DNA from: CTSoil-043 sp963821235 | GTDB taxonomy: Bacteria > Chloroflexota > Limnocylindria > Limnocylindrales > CSP1-4 | Length of the DNA stretch: 64,000 bases | Direction: 5' to 3' | Assembly (NCBI GenBank): GCA_963821235.1 | Contig: CAWGCS010000001.1 | Location: 186,001-250,000 of the forward strand | The notes under the pieces: generated by a model | Seen by the model: only the letters and a program-made list of their open reading frames with translations | The model's database searches: none | Told to the model about the DNA's origin: nothing | In this document: piece after piece, positions 41,873 through 53,108 of the stretch | Layout of the letters: each line of letters opens with the position of its first letter | Numbering within the stretch: position 1 is the stretch's first letter | Program-made: the position numbers and the translations under genes

Positions 41873-41876
<4 letters not shown>
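40692..41876 (+). CDS. galT: galactose-1-phosphate uridylyltransferase
   Basis: 394 residues, Leloir pathway: UDP-glucose plus Gal-1-P to UDP-Gal plus Glc-1-P. It has HIT-superfamily folds. The zinc motif is CPLCPGG near residue 100, FGNRFPSF binds nucleotide, FENRGGEIGATLSHPHGQVYAF contains the catalytic His in HPHGQ, and GADDWHLAVELYPP is near the C-terminus. A second CxxC (CVSC) is present. The stop overlaps the galK start by GTGA. ATG 40692 is set by the TACACT box. Confidence 0.93.
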
Positions 41877-42994
<1,118 letters not shown>

Positions 42995-45900
42995 GCTCGG
43001 AGGCTCCCCGCGGGTCCAGGCCCCCGAGCGCTCCCGCGGCGCCCTGGTGAGCCGGGTCGATCGCCAGGACGTCGCGCAGGGCGCGGCGCGCCGCGGCCAC
43101 CCGGCACAGGCCCAACAGGGCGAGGCCCTCGAGGTAGCGGCACTCCACCCGTTTCCGCTGCTGGAGATCGTCCTCGAAGAGGAGCAGGTCCGGCAGCGAG
43201 GTCGCGAAGTAGTCGATCCGGACCTCCCGGCGGGCCTGGGCGTGGGCGTGCCGGCGAAGATCGCGGAGGAGGTCGGTGGCGCCGGCCTCGTCGCCGAGGG
43301 CCCGCCGGGCGAGGGCCGCCTCGTACGTGGACGGGCCGTGGGTCGCCGGCGCGATGGCGGCCTCGCGGAATGCCGCCGCTGCGCCCGATGCGTCGCCGAC
43401 CGACGCCCGCGCCTCCCCGATCCGGCGGATCGCCGCGTGCTCGTCGGTGAGCAGGTGCTTGCCCTCCCCGAGCGACGGGGGGTAGGCCCGGGCCGCCGCC
43501 GCGTGGGCGAGCGCCGACGCGCCGTCCCCGCCGGCCAGGGCGAGGTGCGCCAGGCGCAGGTGCGCCTCGACGTACTGGGCCGACACGAGGCCCTCGCCGC
43601 CTTCCCAGGGGTGGAAGCGACGGGCGGTGATGAAGGCCAGCGCCTCGTCGTGGCGTCCGGCCAGGTTGAGGAGGGTCGCCCATTCGACCGCGAGGTCGTC
43701 CCGCCGGGCCACGAGGTCCGGCCGGCGGGCCAGGCGGCGCAGGCGTCCGGCGGGGTCGGCGGCGAGGCGCTTCTCGAGCTGGTCGGCCTCGTACAGGAGG
43801 CGGGCGTCGTCCGGGTCGGCGGCCAGGGCGCGGCGGTAGGCGGCTCGCGCCCGACCCGGCTTCCCGGCGTGGTTCAGGTAGGCGATCCCCAGGTTGCGGT
43901 GGACCGTCGCCCGACCCGGCTCGAGCGTCGCGGCGCGCTCCCAGCAGGCGATCGCCTCGGCGTAGCGGCGCCGGTCGTAGAGCAGGTTGCCGAGGCAGGC
44001 AGGGGCCCGGGGATCCTGTGGGTCGGCCGCGATCGCCGCCTGGAGGACGGCGATCTCCTCGGGCCGGGCCGGGAAGCACCAGCGGGGATCGGCAGCCCGG
44101 GCCCGGGCCCGCTCGACGGTCGCCCGGCCGGCGTCTCCCGCGCCGCCCCGCTGGTCCAGCAGCCAGGCCAGCGCGTAGTGGACGAGCGGAGCGCTGCCGA
44201 GCTCGCGCGGGTTCCCGTCTGGGGCGCCCGGCTCGCCGGCGGCCAGGCGGTCGGCGAGGAGGTCGATGGCCTCGTCGAGGAGGCCTGCCGCGGCGTAGTC
44301 GTGGGCGACGTCGAGCAGGACCTGGGCGTCGAAGCGGACCCCTCCCGGTCGATCGCCGGTCGCCAGCTCGAGCTCCCGGGTGGCCCAGGCGTCGAGCGGA
44401 TCGAGCTCGAGCGTGGCGGCGGCGGTGGCAGCGGCCTCGGCGCGGCGGCCCGACCGCCGCAGGATCGCCGCCTGCAGGTCGCGCGCCCGCAGGTTGCCCG
44501 CCCCGGCGGCGAGGGCCCGCTCGAGCTCCTCGAGGGCCGCTGCCTCGTCGCCCCGGAGGACGGCCAGCTCGGCGAGGGCATGGCGGGCGGGGCCGGCCCA
44601 CGCCGCATTCCAGGCGGCCTTGGCGAACGCGTCCCGAGCCGCCTCGCGGAGGGCGGCCGCCTGCTCCGGCAGCGTGCCAGCCGACGAGGCGCGGGCCCGC
44701 AGGGCGAGGCCGAGGAGGTAGTGAGGCTCCCCGTCCGGCGGGTTGGGGTTGCGCGCCGTGGAGCGGGCGATCGCTCGCCGGGCGTGCTCCTCCGCCGCGA
44801 GCAGCTCGCCGCGACGGACGTGCCAGCGGGCCATCGCGGTGTTCGAGCGGGCGTCGCCGGGATCCCGACGGAGCGCCTCGCGCCAGTAGTCCTCGGGGAG
44901 TCGCGTCGCGTGACGGTATTGCTCCAGGTGGAGACCGGTGAGGTAGAGCTCCTCCTGGAAGCCGATCTCCGTCGGCAGCGGCGGCTCCGTGGCCCGCGCC
45001 GGCATCGCCCTCGTCGGGCGCTCGATCGGCCGGTGCCGGATCAGCTCCCGCCCGTCGGCGTCCGAGACCCGCAGCTCGAGGTCGGGGGGCCGGAGGCCGG
45101 CCGGAACGGCGAGCTCCGCCAGGAACGGGGCATCGGGCGCGAGGTCGACGGTCCGATCCAGGAGGGCCGCCCGGTCCAGGCCCTTCAGCCGGACGGTCGC
45201 CCCCGCGCGGCGGGCCGTGACGTTGACGCCGATCCGTGCCGTCGTGCCGACCAGGCGCAGGCTCACCGCCGCGTCGAGGTTGGCGAGGTCGGCCGGGCCG
45301 ATCCCGCGGAGCGCGTACCAGGCCTGGCTGAACGACCGCGACTCACCCGGGGCGAGGAAGCTGAAGTCGGGCTGGTTGTCCGTGTAGACGCCGGCCATCA
45401 GCTCGACGTACGGCCGCCCGTCGTCGGAGAGCTCGCGGTCCCAGGCGCGGCCGAAGGGGTGGTTGCCCCACGTCCATTGCTTCTTGCCGGGGCTGATGCC
45501 GGCGGTCGGCGACGTGGATGACGCCGGCCCGCGCCCGGTGGTCGTAGCCGCCGAAGAAGTCGAGCGCGCTGTCGAGGGCCATGTAGGAGGTCGGCACCGG
45601 GATGTTGCGGTACCAGGCAAGGTTCGCCTCGGCCTCCGGCCGGGCCCCGTAGTCGACGCCGTAGTACGGCCCGCGTGCGACCGGGAACTCGCGCATCGCT
45701 CGCTTGGCGTGGTCGGCCACGAAGGTGACGTCCGCCGGGAAGAACGACTCGTAGTCATCGTTGACCTCCATGGCGGCGTTCGCCCACCACAGGAAGGTCT
45801 GGGTCATCGGCGTCCGGTTGTGGAGGCGCACCCGGAGCTCCAGCACGGAGCTCGCCCGGCCGCAGGCGGATGCCGTGCATCCCCTTCATTCGCTGCATCG

Positions 45901-46486
45901 GCTCGTGCTCGGACAGCCAGGCCGTCCGCGATCCGTCGGGCGCGGCCTCGATCGTCCAGTCGGTGGGCAGGTAGGTAGACGGGCGGTGGTGCTGGGGCCA
46001 GTTGAGCTCGACCCCGCCGGAGATCCACGGTCCCAGCAGGCCGACGAGGGCCGGCTTGATCACGTCCTGGCGATAGAAGAGGTCGTAGCCGTCGGTGAGA
46101 TCGCGGGCCAGGAAGATGCGCCCGCCGAGCTCCGGCAGGATCACGACCCGGAGATACTCGTTCTCCAGGTGCAGCGCCGTCCAGGAGCGCGGCGTGCTGA
46201 CGTCGGCGACGCGATCCGTGAAGGGATTCGGGTAGACGCGCCCGGAGCTGCCCTGGTAGACCCGCTTCTCCAGGAACATCGGGTGCGGGTCCGGGAGCGG
46301 CACCTCGTAGGTCGGGAGGACGAGCGGGGCCGACCAGGCCGAGACCGGGATGCCGGCGGCGACGTCGGCGGCTGGGCGGGGCGGCAGCTCCATGGTACGC
46401 AAGGACCTCCGGGACGCGATCGCCAGGGGACGGAGAGGCGTGGCGACCGCCAAATCCTAGCGGGCGCGGCCTCCCCGACGCACCGG

Positions 46487-46492
46487 TACACT
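46487..46492 (+). promoter_or_regulatory. -10 box TACACT upstream of the exporter gene
   Basis: TACACT 192 bp before the MFS start and 70 bp before the small frame at 46562, suggesting a leadered transcript. Confidence 0.35.
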
Positions 46493-46561
46493 CCGGGGAC
46501 GTCGGTCGAGAGGCATGGGCGGGACGTCCCCCGGATGCCGGCCGGACGACGGGGGGGTGCC

Positions 46562-46672
46562 ATGTCGGACGAGATCGTCGCCGGGATCCGGGTGCGCCGG
46601 GGCGGCACCGCCTCACGACCGCAGCCGCAGGCCCGCCGGGGCGGGGCCGGCGCGCCCGGCGACGCCGGCTGA
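46562..46672 (+). CDS. possible 36-residue leader peptide
   Basis: ATG 46562 follows a G-rich ribosome-binding site; the product MSDEIVAGIRVRRGG.. then becomes Arg/Gly/Ala-rich. The stop is 11 bp before the MFS gene, and a TACACT promoter lies 70 bp upstream. It could be a translated leader, or chance. Confidence 0.3.
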   Translation: MSDEIVAGIRVRRGGTASRPQPQARRGGAGAPGDAG

Positions 46673-46683
46673 CCGGCCGGGCC

Positions 46684-48264
46684 ATGGCCTCCGCGTCGCC
46701 CGTCCCCCGCGGTCCCATCCTCCTGGCGGTCGTCCTCGGATCGGGGATCGTCTTCCTCGACGGGACGATCGTCAACGTCGCCCTGGAGACGATCGGGCGC
46801 GAGCTGCCGGCGACATTCGTCGGCAAGCTCAAGGGCCTGACGTACGTCACGGGCGGCTATCTCGCGGTCCTCGCCGCGCTCCTGATCCCGGCCGGCGCGC
46901 TCTCCGACGCCTACGGCCGGAGGCGGATCTTCGGGATCGGCCTGGCCGCGTTCGGGACGATGTCGCTGGCCTGCGGGCTGGCGCCGACGATGGAGCTCCT
47001 CATCGTCTTCCGGCTCCTCCAGGGCGCGGCAGGCGCGTTCCTCGTGCCGGGCGCCCTGTCGATCATCACGGCCAGCTTCGAGGGAGAGGAGCGCGGCCGG
47101 GCGATCGGGCTCTGGGCGGCTGCCACGTCGGCGCTGACCACTCTCGGCCCGCTCGCCGGGGGACTCCTCATCCAGACGCTCTCCTGGCGGTCGGCGTTCA
47201 TCGTCAACTTGCCGCTGGTGCTCGTCGCCGTCCTCGCCCTGCGGCGCGTTCCCGAGTCGCGCGATGAGGGTGCGACGGGCCGCGTGGACTGGCTCGGGGC
47301 ACTCGTCGCCGTGGTGGCTGTCGGCGGGCTGGCGTTCGGGGCGACGCGCGGGCAGGAGCGGCACTGGCAGGATCCCCTCGCCTTTGCCGCGCTGGGGATC
47401 GGGGCGGTGGCCATGGTCGCCTTCCCGGTCCTCATGGCGGTCCGTCGCAACGCCCTCGTCCCGCCGGAACTCTTCCGGCGCCGCAACTTCGCGGTCGTGA
47501 ACCTGTCCACCCTCGTCATCTACGGCGCCCTCTACGTCACGATGACCTTCCAGAGCCTCTACCTGCAGGGGACGCTCGGCTACTCGCCCCTCGCGGCGGG
47601 CGTGCTGGGGTTGCCGACCGGGATCCTGCTGGCCCTGGTGTCCACCCCGGCCGGCCGGATGGCGGGCCGGACCGGGCCGCGGCCGTTCATGGTCGCCGGA
47701 CCCCTCCTCATGGCCGGCGGGCTCGCCTGGCTCGCCAGGATCCCGGCCACCAGCACGGGGTGGGCGGCCGACCCGGCCGACCTCGCGAGCCTCGTGCCGC
47801 CCGTCGCCTACCTCATCGACGTCCTTCCCGGCAGCCTCCTGTTCGCCCTCGGCCTCTCGCTCCTCGTGGCCCCCCTGACGACGGCCCTCATGGGCTCCGT
47901 GCCGGTGCGCCGGGCGGGGCTCGGGTCCGCCATCAACAACGCGATCTCGCGGGTCGGCGCGCCGCTCGCGAGCGCGGCGCTCTTCATCGCGATCACCGCG
48001 ACGTTCGTGCCGAGCCTGGTGGCCGCTGCGCCGGGCCTCACCGCGCAGGGCGCCGAAGCAGCCGGGATCGTGCCCCTCGCGCCGCCGCCGGCCGGGACCC
48101 CTCCCGAGCTGGCGGCGGCCATCGTCGAGGCTTCGACGAGGGCCTTCAGCCTGGCCATGCTCGTGGCTGCCGCCCTCCTGGTGGTCGGAGCGGTGATCAA
48201 CCTGGTGGGCCTGGAACGCGGCCGGCCGGCCGGAGACCAGGGCGGGCCCGGAGTCGAGGCCTGA
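46684..48264 (+). CDS. MFS drug/metabolite exporter, DHA2 (EmrB/QacA) type
   Basis: 526 residues with about 14 TM helices. The DHA2 hallmarks are FLDGTIVNVALETIG in TM1 (motif D1), GALSDAYGRRRIF in the 2-3 loop (motif A), FRLLQGAAGAFLVPGALSII (motif B) and GLWAAATSALTTLGPLAGGLLI in TM5 (antiporter motif C). An extracytoplasmic loop with LAPPPAGTPPELAAAIVE separates the last two helices. Proton-driven export of hydrophobic compounds is expected; substrate unknown. Stand-alone gene with no adjacent TetR or MarR. Confidence 0.92.
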   Translation: MASASPVPRGPILLAVVLGSGIVFLDGTIVNVALETIGRELPATFVGKLKGLTYVTGGYLAVLAALLIPAGALSDAYGRRRIFGIGLAAFGTMSLACGLAPTMELLIVFRLLQGAAGAFLVPGALSIITASFEGEERGRAIGLWAAATSALTTLGPLAGGLLIQTLSWRSAFIVNLPLVLVAVLALRRVPESRDEGATGRVDWLGALVAVVAVGGLAFGATRGQERHWQDPLAFAALGIGAVAMVAFPVLMAVRRNALVPPELFRRRNFAVVNLSTLVIYGALYVTMTFQSLYLQGTLGYSPLAAGVLGLPTGILLALVSTPAGRMAGRTGPRPFMVAGPLLMAGGLAWLARIPATSTGWAADPADLASLVPPVAYLIDVLPGSLLFALGLSLLVAPLTTALMGSVPVRRAGLGSAINNAISRVGAPLASAALFIAITATFVPSLVAAAPGLTAQGAEAAGIVPLAPPPAGTPPELAAAIVEASTRAFSLAMLVAAALLVVGAVINLVGLERGRPAGDQGGPGVEA

Positions 48265-48288
48265 GGGTGGGCATCGGCCCCGGAACGG

Positions 48289-48651
48289 TCAGCGCGGGAG
48301 GGGAACCTCCTCGAGCGGGACGTCCCAGTGAGCCTCCAGGATCTCGAAGCGGCGTTGCTCCTCGGCCTGGAAGGCTGCCTGGTCGGGATAGAGGCGAGCC
48401 GCGATGGCGGCCTCGGCGTGCGCCTCCATCGCGGCCCAGTCGCGGTAGACGATCGTGACCATGAGGTCCCAGTCCGCCCGGCCGTCCCCGTGGAACCGAG
48501 GCCGGTGCATCGTGACGTCGAGGAAGCGGCCCTCGGCCAGCTGCTCGCGCAGGATCGGCCAGTGGTTGCGCAGGAAGAGGTCCACGAACTCGGCGTGAGC
48601 ACCCCAGCGGGTCCGGTAGTAGTAGTCGACCCTGACGGGGCCTCCGGTCAT
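48289..48651 (-). CDS. small dimeric alpha/beta-barrel (EthD/REDY-like) protein
   Basis: A 120-residue protein: VRVDYYYRTRWGAHAEFVDLFLRNHWPILREQLAEGRFLDVTM, then DWDLMVTIVYRDWAAMEAHAEAAIAARLYPDQAAFQAEEQRRFEILEAHWDVPLEEV. The pattern of two ferredoxin-like halves fits the dimeric alpha/beta-barrel superfamily. ATG 48651 has AGGAGG at 7 bases. Convergent with the MFS gene, divergent from the monooxygenase at 48835, with which it shares the superfamily. Confidence 0.65.
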   Translation of the reverse strand: MTGGPVRVDYYYRTRWGAHAEFVDLFLRNHWPILREQLAEGRFLDVTMHRPRFHGDGRADWDLMVTIVYRDWAAMEAHAEAAIAARLYPDQAAFQAEEQRRFEILEAHWDVPLEEVPLPR

Positions 48652-48728
48652 GACGGCACCTCCTGTCGCGCGAGACCAGCCGATTCTGCCTCGGAACGGG
48701 GGGCCGCGTGGTCGGCACCGCCGGCCCG

Positions 48729-48775
48729 CCGCGACCCCCGCCGCGACACCCGCGGCACCCGCGACCCCCGCCGCG
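48729..48775 (+). repeat. 17-bp direct repeat, 30-bp period
   Basis: CCGCGACCCCCGCCGCG at 48729-48745 and 48759-48775 in the 183-bp gap between divergent genes. The stretch is simple-sequence-like; a TAGGCT -10 box follows at 48812-48817. Confidence 0.5.
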
Positions 48776-48834
48776 TCCCGCCCACCCGGGAACGCCGGTG
48801 GCCCGGAGGAGTAGGCTCGGGATGGAGGTAGGCA

Positions 48835-49134
48835 ATGCACGTCACGCTCGTCCACGTCCGCGTCCTGCCCGGTCGGGTCGACGACTTCCTCGCCGCGACC
48901 CGCGCCAATCACCTCGCCTCCGTCCGCGAGCCCGGCAACGTCCGCTTCGACGTCCTCCAGTCACCGGACGACCCCACGCGGTTCGTCCTCTACGAGGCCT
49001 ACGCCGACGCGCCCGCTGCGGGCGCCCACAAGGAGACGGCCCACTACCTCGCCTGGCGCGAGGCCGTCGCGCCGCTGATGGCCGAGCCGCGACGCGGCGA
49101 GCCGTACGTCGGCCTCTACCCGGAGGCGGGATGA
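48835..49134 (+). CDS. antibiotic-biosynthesis-monooxygenase (ABM) domain protein
   Basis: 99 residues, single ABM/LsrG-like domain: HVTLVHVRVLPGRVDDFLAATRANHLASVREPGNVRFDVLQSPDDPTRFVLYEAYADAPAAGAHKETAHYLAWRE. The set NH..S..EPGN.RF, YEAY and H..T.HY.W is the classic pattern. These act as cofactor-free monooxygenases or isomerases (LsrG acts on phospho-AI-2). Its stop overlaps the alcohol dehydrogenase start (ATGA), so the two likely act in one pathway. TAGGCT and GGAGGT precede the ATG. Confidence 0.9.
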   Translation: MHVTLVHVRVLPGRVDDFLAATRANHLASVREPGNVRFDVLQSPDDPTRFVLYEAYADAPAAGAHKETAHYLAWREAVAPLMAEPRRGEPYVGLYPEAG

Positions 49135-50375
49135 CCAGCGCCCGGACGTCGTCCACGCCGACCTTCGAGGTCGCCCGGATCTCGCGCCTGGTCGTCGGGC
49201 CGGGCCGGATCGCCGAGCTGCCGGCGACCGCCGCCTCGCTCGGCCGGTCGGTCCTCCTCGTCACGGGGGCTCGCTCCTTCCGGGAAGGTCCGGGCTGGGC
49301 GCCGCTGGTAGCGGGGCTGGAGGATGCCGGGATCGCCTGGGATCACCTGGCGGTCGCCGGCGAGCCGTCGCCGGACGTCGTCGATGGCGCCGTGGCTGAG
49401 CGGCGCGGCGACGCGCCGGAGGTGGTCGTCGGCATCGGCGGCGGCAGCGCCCTCGACGCGGCGAAGGCCATCGCGGGGCTGCTGCGCAGCGGGACCACCG
49501 CGCTCGACCACCTCGAGGGCGTGGGCCGCGGCGTCCCCTATCCCGGCCCGGCGACGCCGTTCGTGGCCGTTCCCACGACCGCCGGGACCGGCAGCGAGGT
49601 CACCAAGAACGCCGTCCTCTCCGGCCACCTCCCGGGCGCCGGGCCAGCCGGCTTCCCGTTCAAGAAGTCGTTCCGCGACGAGCGGCTGGTGGCGCGGGTG
49701 GCGATCCTCGACCCGGACCTCCTGGCCGGCTGTCCGCCCGCGCTCATCGCCGGCGACGGGATGGACGCCGTGACCCAGCTCCTGGAGTCGTTCACCTCGA
49801 GCGGCGCCTCGCCGTTCAGCGACGCCGTGGCCCTGTCGGGGCTGCGGGCCGCGGTCGGGGCCCTGCCGCGCTGGCACCGGGCCGCCCGGTCCGGCGCGCC
49901 GGCCGAGGAGACCGCCGCCGACCGCGCGTCGATGAGCTGGGCGGCCTGCTGTTCCGGGATCGCCCTGGCGAACGCGGGCCTCGGCGCCGTGCACGGGATC
50001 GTGGCCGCCCTCGGCGCTCGGTACGCCGTCCCCCATGGCGTCGGGTGCGGGATCCTGCTCGCGGAGGCGACCCGGGTGAACCTCACCGCGCTCGCGGCCC
50101 GAGCGACGGGCTCGCCCGCGCTGGCGCGCTACGCGGAGGCCGGTCGCGCCCTCGCCGGAGATCCCGCCCTGCCCGACGAAGCCGCACGGGGTTCGCTGCT
50201 TGCCACGCTGGAGGCCTGGACGACAGCGCTCGGCCTGCCGCGCCTCGCCGACGTCGGCTTCGCGCCGGCCGACCTTCCGGCGCTCGTCGCCGACAGCCGC
50301 GGCAGCAGCATGCGCACGAATCCGATCGTCCTCACCGACACCGAGATCGCCGCGATCATCGCCGCCTGCGTCTGA
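49131..50375 (+). CDS. iron-containing (group III) alcohol dehydrogenase
   Basis: 414 residues. The NAD-binding GIGGGSALDAAKAI is followed by PTTAGTGSEVTKNAV; metal ligands are expected from GDGMDAVTQLLESF and GAVHGIVAALGARYAVPHGVGCGILL (His pair). The C-terminal helical domain is complete. It reduces or oxidises small aldehydes/alcohols, e.g. lactaldehyde or butanol types. Coupled by ATGA to the ABM gene. Confidence 0.92.
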   Translation: MTSARTSSTPTFEVARISRLVVGPGRIAELPATAASLGRSVLLVTGARSFREGPGWAPLVAGLEDAGIAWDHLAVAGEPSPDVVDGAVAERRGDAPEVVVGIGGGSALDAAKAIAGLLRSGTTALDHLEGVGRGVPYPGPATPFVAVPTTAGTGSEVTKNAVLSGHLPGAGPAGFPFKKSFRDERLVARVAILDPDLLAGCPPALIAGDGMDAVTQLLESFTSSGASPFSDAVALSGLRAAVGALPRWHRAARSGAPAEETAADRASMSWAACCSGIALANAGLGAVHGIVAALGARYAVPHGVGCGILLAEATRVNLTALAARATGSPALARYAEAGRALAGDPALPDEAARGSLLATLEAWTTALGLPRLADVGFAPADLPALVADSRGSSMRTNPIVLTDTEIAAIIAACV

Positions 50376-50455
50376 GCCACGTGGCGGCCGTTCGCGACAG
50401 GCCGTCGCCGGGGCCGCGGAGCGCGTCCGGCGGCCAGAGCGCGCCCCGCCCCGCC

Positions 50456-50475
50456 GGATGGGGAATCCCCCATCC
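50456..50475. terminator. 8-bp hairpin after the alcohol dehydrogenase gene
   Basis: GGATGGGG and CCCCATCC with a 4-base AATC loop, 80 bp past the stop. No T-run. It could equally be an operator for the ferredoxin gene starting 100 bp later. Confidence 0.45.
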
Positions 50476-50575
50476 CCGCCACACGACCCACTCATCGCCG
50501 CGGCGAAACCTTCGGGATGGCCGGCGCCTCGAACCGGGCACCGGCTCCACCTTCCGAACCACGAGGACCCGAACC

Positions 50576-50866
50576 ATGGCCTACGTCATCGCCGCCCCCT
50601 GCATCGACCACCAGGACCAGGCCTGCATCGACTCCTGCCCCGTCGACTGCATCACGTTCGAGCCCGGCGTCGATCGCAAGGCCTACATCGATCCCGACGG
50701 CTGCATCGAGTGCGGCGCCTGCGTCAACGAGTGCCCGCAGGGCGCGATCTACCTCGAGTCGGAGCTTCCCCGGGAGTGGGCCGTCTTCGCCGGCATCGAC
50801 CGGGCCTGGTACCGCGACCCGGCGGGAGCGCGCGGCGCCGTCCAGGCTGCCGGCGCGGCCGCCTGA
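50576..50866 (+). CDS. fdxA: 7Fe ferredoxin (FdxA type)
   Basis: 96 residues. It starts MAYVIAAPCIDHQDQACIDSC, the FdxA pattern. Cys9, Cys17 and the later Cys53 bind a [3Fe-4S]; Cys21 is in CPVDC. The second set is Cys43, 46, 49 with Cys25 for [4Fe-4S] (CIECGACVNECP). The Leu/Ala-rich tail is longer than in clostridial 2[4Fe-4S] ferredoxins. It is an electron carrier in the cytoplasm. It overlaps the reductase gene by one base (TGATG), so it is very likely that reductase's partner. Confidence 0.92.
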   Translation: MAYVIAAPCIDHQDQACIDSCPVDCITFEPGVDRKAYIDPDGCIECGACVNECPQGAIYLESELPREWAVFAGIDRAWYRDPAGARGAVQAAGAAA

Positions 50867-51621
50867 TGGACGGCTCGAACGCGACCCTCGTCGAGCGCCG
50901 CGATCTCACCGCGGACGTCGCGTCGCTCTTCGTCCACCCCGATGGCGCGACATCCACCTTCATCCCCGGCCAGTACGCCACGCTGGGGCTGGAGGCGGAG
51001 GGGCGGCCGATCGTGCGCCCCTACTCCATGGCCTCGCCGCACCGCGGGCCCGATCCCTGGGAGTTCCACGTCCGGCGCGTCCGCGGAGGCGCCCTCACGG
51101 AGCGGCTCTTCGAGCTCCGGGAGGGCGATCGCCTCCGCCTCGGGGCGCCGCGGGGCCGGTTCGTCCTCGATCCAGGGGACGGGCGGACGCACCTGCTCGT
51201 CGCCACGGGAACCGGGATCGCCCCGTTCGTGGCGATGATCCGCGACGACCGGGCCGCCCGTCGTCGCCGGCCGATCGTCCTGGTCCACGGCGCGGCCCAC
51301 GCCGACGAGCTGGGGTTCGGGGCCGAGCTGGCGGCGCTCGCGGCCGACGGGCCGGCACAGCTTCGCTACCTGCCGACGATCTCCCGCCCGAGCGACCCCC
51401 GCAACGACGGCTGGACGGGGCTGACCGGTCGGGCCGAGGAGGTCCTGGGCGCGCGCTGGGGCGACCTCGGCCTTCACGCCTCGTCCACGGTCGCCTACCT
51501 CTGCGGCAACCCGGGGATGGTCGCGGCCGCCGAGGCGACGCTGGCCAGCCGCGGCATGGCGCCGCAGGACCTCCACCGCGAGTCGTACTGGGTCGATCGC
51601 GGCGGAGCGGCCCCGGCCTGA
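50866..51621 (+). CDS. fpr: ferredoxin-NADP+ reductase (Fpr type)
   Basis: 251 residues. The FAD-binding RPYSMAS lies in the N-terminal barrel, and GTGIAPFVAMIRDD starts the NADP domain. VLVHGAAHADELGF, RYLPTISRP and YLCGNPGMV are also Fpr landmarks; the C-terminal ESYW is near the flavin. Bacterial subclass length fits (about 250). It moves electrons between NADPH and the ferredoxin encoded immediately upstream. Confidence 0.92.
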   Translation: MDGSNATLVERRDLTADVASLFVHPDGATSTFIPGQYATLGLEAEGRPIVRPYSMASPHRGPDPWEFHVRRVRGGALTERLFELREGDRLRLGAPRGRFVLDPGDGRTHLLVATGTGIAPFVAMIRDDRAARRRRPIVLVHGAAHADELGFGAELAALAADGPAQLRYLPTISRPSDPRNDGWTGLTGRAEEVLGARWGDLGLHASSTVAYLCGNPGMVAAAEATLASRGMAPQDLHRESYWVDRGGAAPA

Positions 51622-51683
51622 CCGGGCGCGGAAGCCCCGGCCTGACCAGGGTGCGGCGCCGGGCCTGATCGGGCGCGGTCGAC

Positions 51684-53108
51684 TCAGGCCTTCAGCGTCG
51701 GGCGGGTCATCTCCTCCGGCCTGACCCAGGCGTCGAACTCCTCGGCGGTGAGGAAGCCCGAGGCCACGGCCGCGGCGCGCAGGGTCGAGCCCTCGTGGTG
51801 GGCCGCCTTGGCAATCGCCGCCGCCTTGTCGTAGCCGATGTGGGGGGCCAGGGCCGTGACGAGCATCAGCGAGCTGGCGACGTGGCCGGCGATCCGCTCC
51901 TCGTCGGCCTGGAGGCCCTCGATGCAGTGCTCGCGGAAGGAGCGGCAGCCATCGGTCAGGAGCTCGATCCCGTGGAGCAGGTCGTGGGCGATGATCGGCT
52001 TGAAGACGTTGAGCTCGAAGTTCCCCTGGCTGCCGGCGATCCCGATCGCGACGTCGTAGGCCATCACCTGGACCGCGACCATGGTGAGCATCTCGCTCTG
52101 GGTCGGGTTCACCTTGCCGGGCATGATGGATGAGCCCGGCTCGTTCTCCGGCAGGCGCAGCTCGCCGAGGCCGGCCCGCGGGCCGCTGCCGAGCCAGCGC
52201 ACGTCGTTGGCGATCTTCATGCAGCTCGTGGCGAGCGTCTTGAGGGCGCCGGAGGCGAAGACGGTCGCCTCCTGTCCGGCCAGGCCGGCGAACTTGTTGG
52301 GCGCAGAGACGAAGTCGAGGCCCGTCAGGGCGGCGATCCGGGCGGCCGACCGCTCCGCGAACGCAGGGTGCGCGTTGAGGCCGGTCCCCACGGCGGTGCC
52401 ACCGAGGGCGATCTCATGGAGACCCGGCAGGGCGGCTCGCAGGCGCGCCAGGTCGCCGTCGAGCATCGCCACATAGCCGGAGAACTCCTGGCCGAGGGTC
52501 AGGGGGACGGCGTCCTGGAGGTGGGTGCGCCCGATCTTGACGATCCCCATCCAGGCCTGCGCCTTGGCGTCGAGCGCGTCGCGGAGAGCGGTCACCGACG
52601 GGATGAGGCGCTCCTCGATCTCGGTCGCCACCGCCACGTGGAGCGCCGTCGGGAACGTGTCGTTCGACGACTGGCTCATGTTCACGTGGTCGTTCGGGTG
52701 GACCGGCGTCTTGCCGCCGCGCGACCCGGTGGCCAGCTCGTTCGCCCGGCCGGCGATGACCTCGTTGACGTTCATGTTCGACTGCGTGCCGGAGCCCGTC
52801 TGCCAGACCCGCAGCGGGAACTCGGCGGCCAGGGTCCCGTCGACGACCTCGTTCGCGGCGCGGACGATGAGGTCGCGCCGGTCGGCGGGGAGCAGGCCCA
52901 GCTCGGCGTTCACCTCCGCCGCGGCGCGCTTGAGGATCCCGAAGGCGCGCACGATCGGGACCGGCATCGTGTCGCGGCTGATCGCGAAGTGGTGGAGGGA
53001 GCGCTGGGTCTGGGCGCCCCAGTAATGGTCGGCCGGCACCTCGATCGGGCCCATCGAGTCGGTCTCGGTCCGGGTGGCGGGGCGAGCGTGGGGATCGACG
53101 GCGGTCAT
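51684..53108 (-). CDS. fumC: class II fumarate hydratase
   Basis: 474-residue fumarase/aspartase-superfamily enzyme. SGTQSNMNVNEVI, HPNDHVNMSQSSNDTFPTA, the TH.QDAVPLTLGQE site and the signature GSSIMPGKVNPTQ with catalytic Ser are all intact. Sequence around NMNVNEVIAGRA and RVWQTGSGTQ is fumarase- rather than aspartase-like. Part of the TCA cycle. Convergent with the ferredoxin reductase; no operon partner. Confidence 0.94.
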   Translation of the reverse strand: MTAVDPHARPATRTETDSMGPIEVPADHYWGAQTQRSLHHFAISRDTMPVPIVRAFGILKRAAAEVNAELGLLPADRRDLIVRAANEVVDGTLAAEFPLRVWQTGSGTQSNMNVNEVIAGRANELATGSRGGKTPVHPNDHVNMSQSSNDTFPTALHVAVATEIEERLIPSVTALRDALDAKAQAWMGIVKIGRTHLQDAVPLTLGQEFSGYVAMLDGDLARLRAALPGLHEIALGGTAVGTGLNAHPAFAERSAARIAALTGLDFVSAPNKFAGLAGQEATVFASGALKTLATSCMKIANDVRWLGSGPRAGLGELRLPENEPGSSIMPGKVNPTQSEMLTMVAVQVMAYDVAIGIAGSQGNFELNVFKPIIAHDLLHGIELLTDGCRSFREHCIEGLQADEERIAGHVASSLMLVTALAPHIGYDKAAAIAKAAHHEGSTLRAAAVASGFLTAEEFDAWVRPEEMTRPTLKA

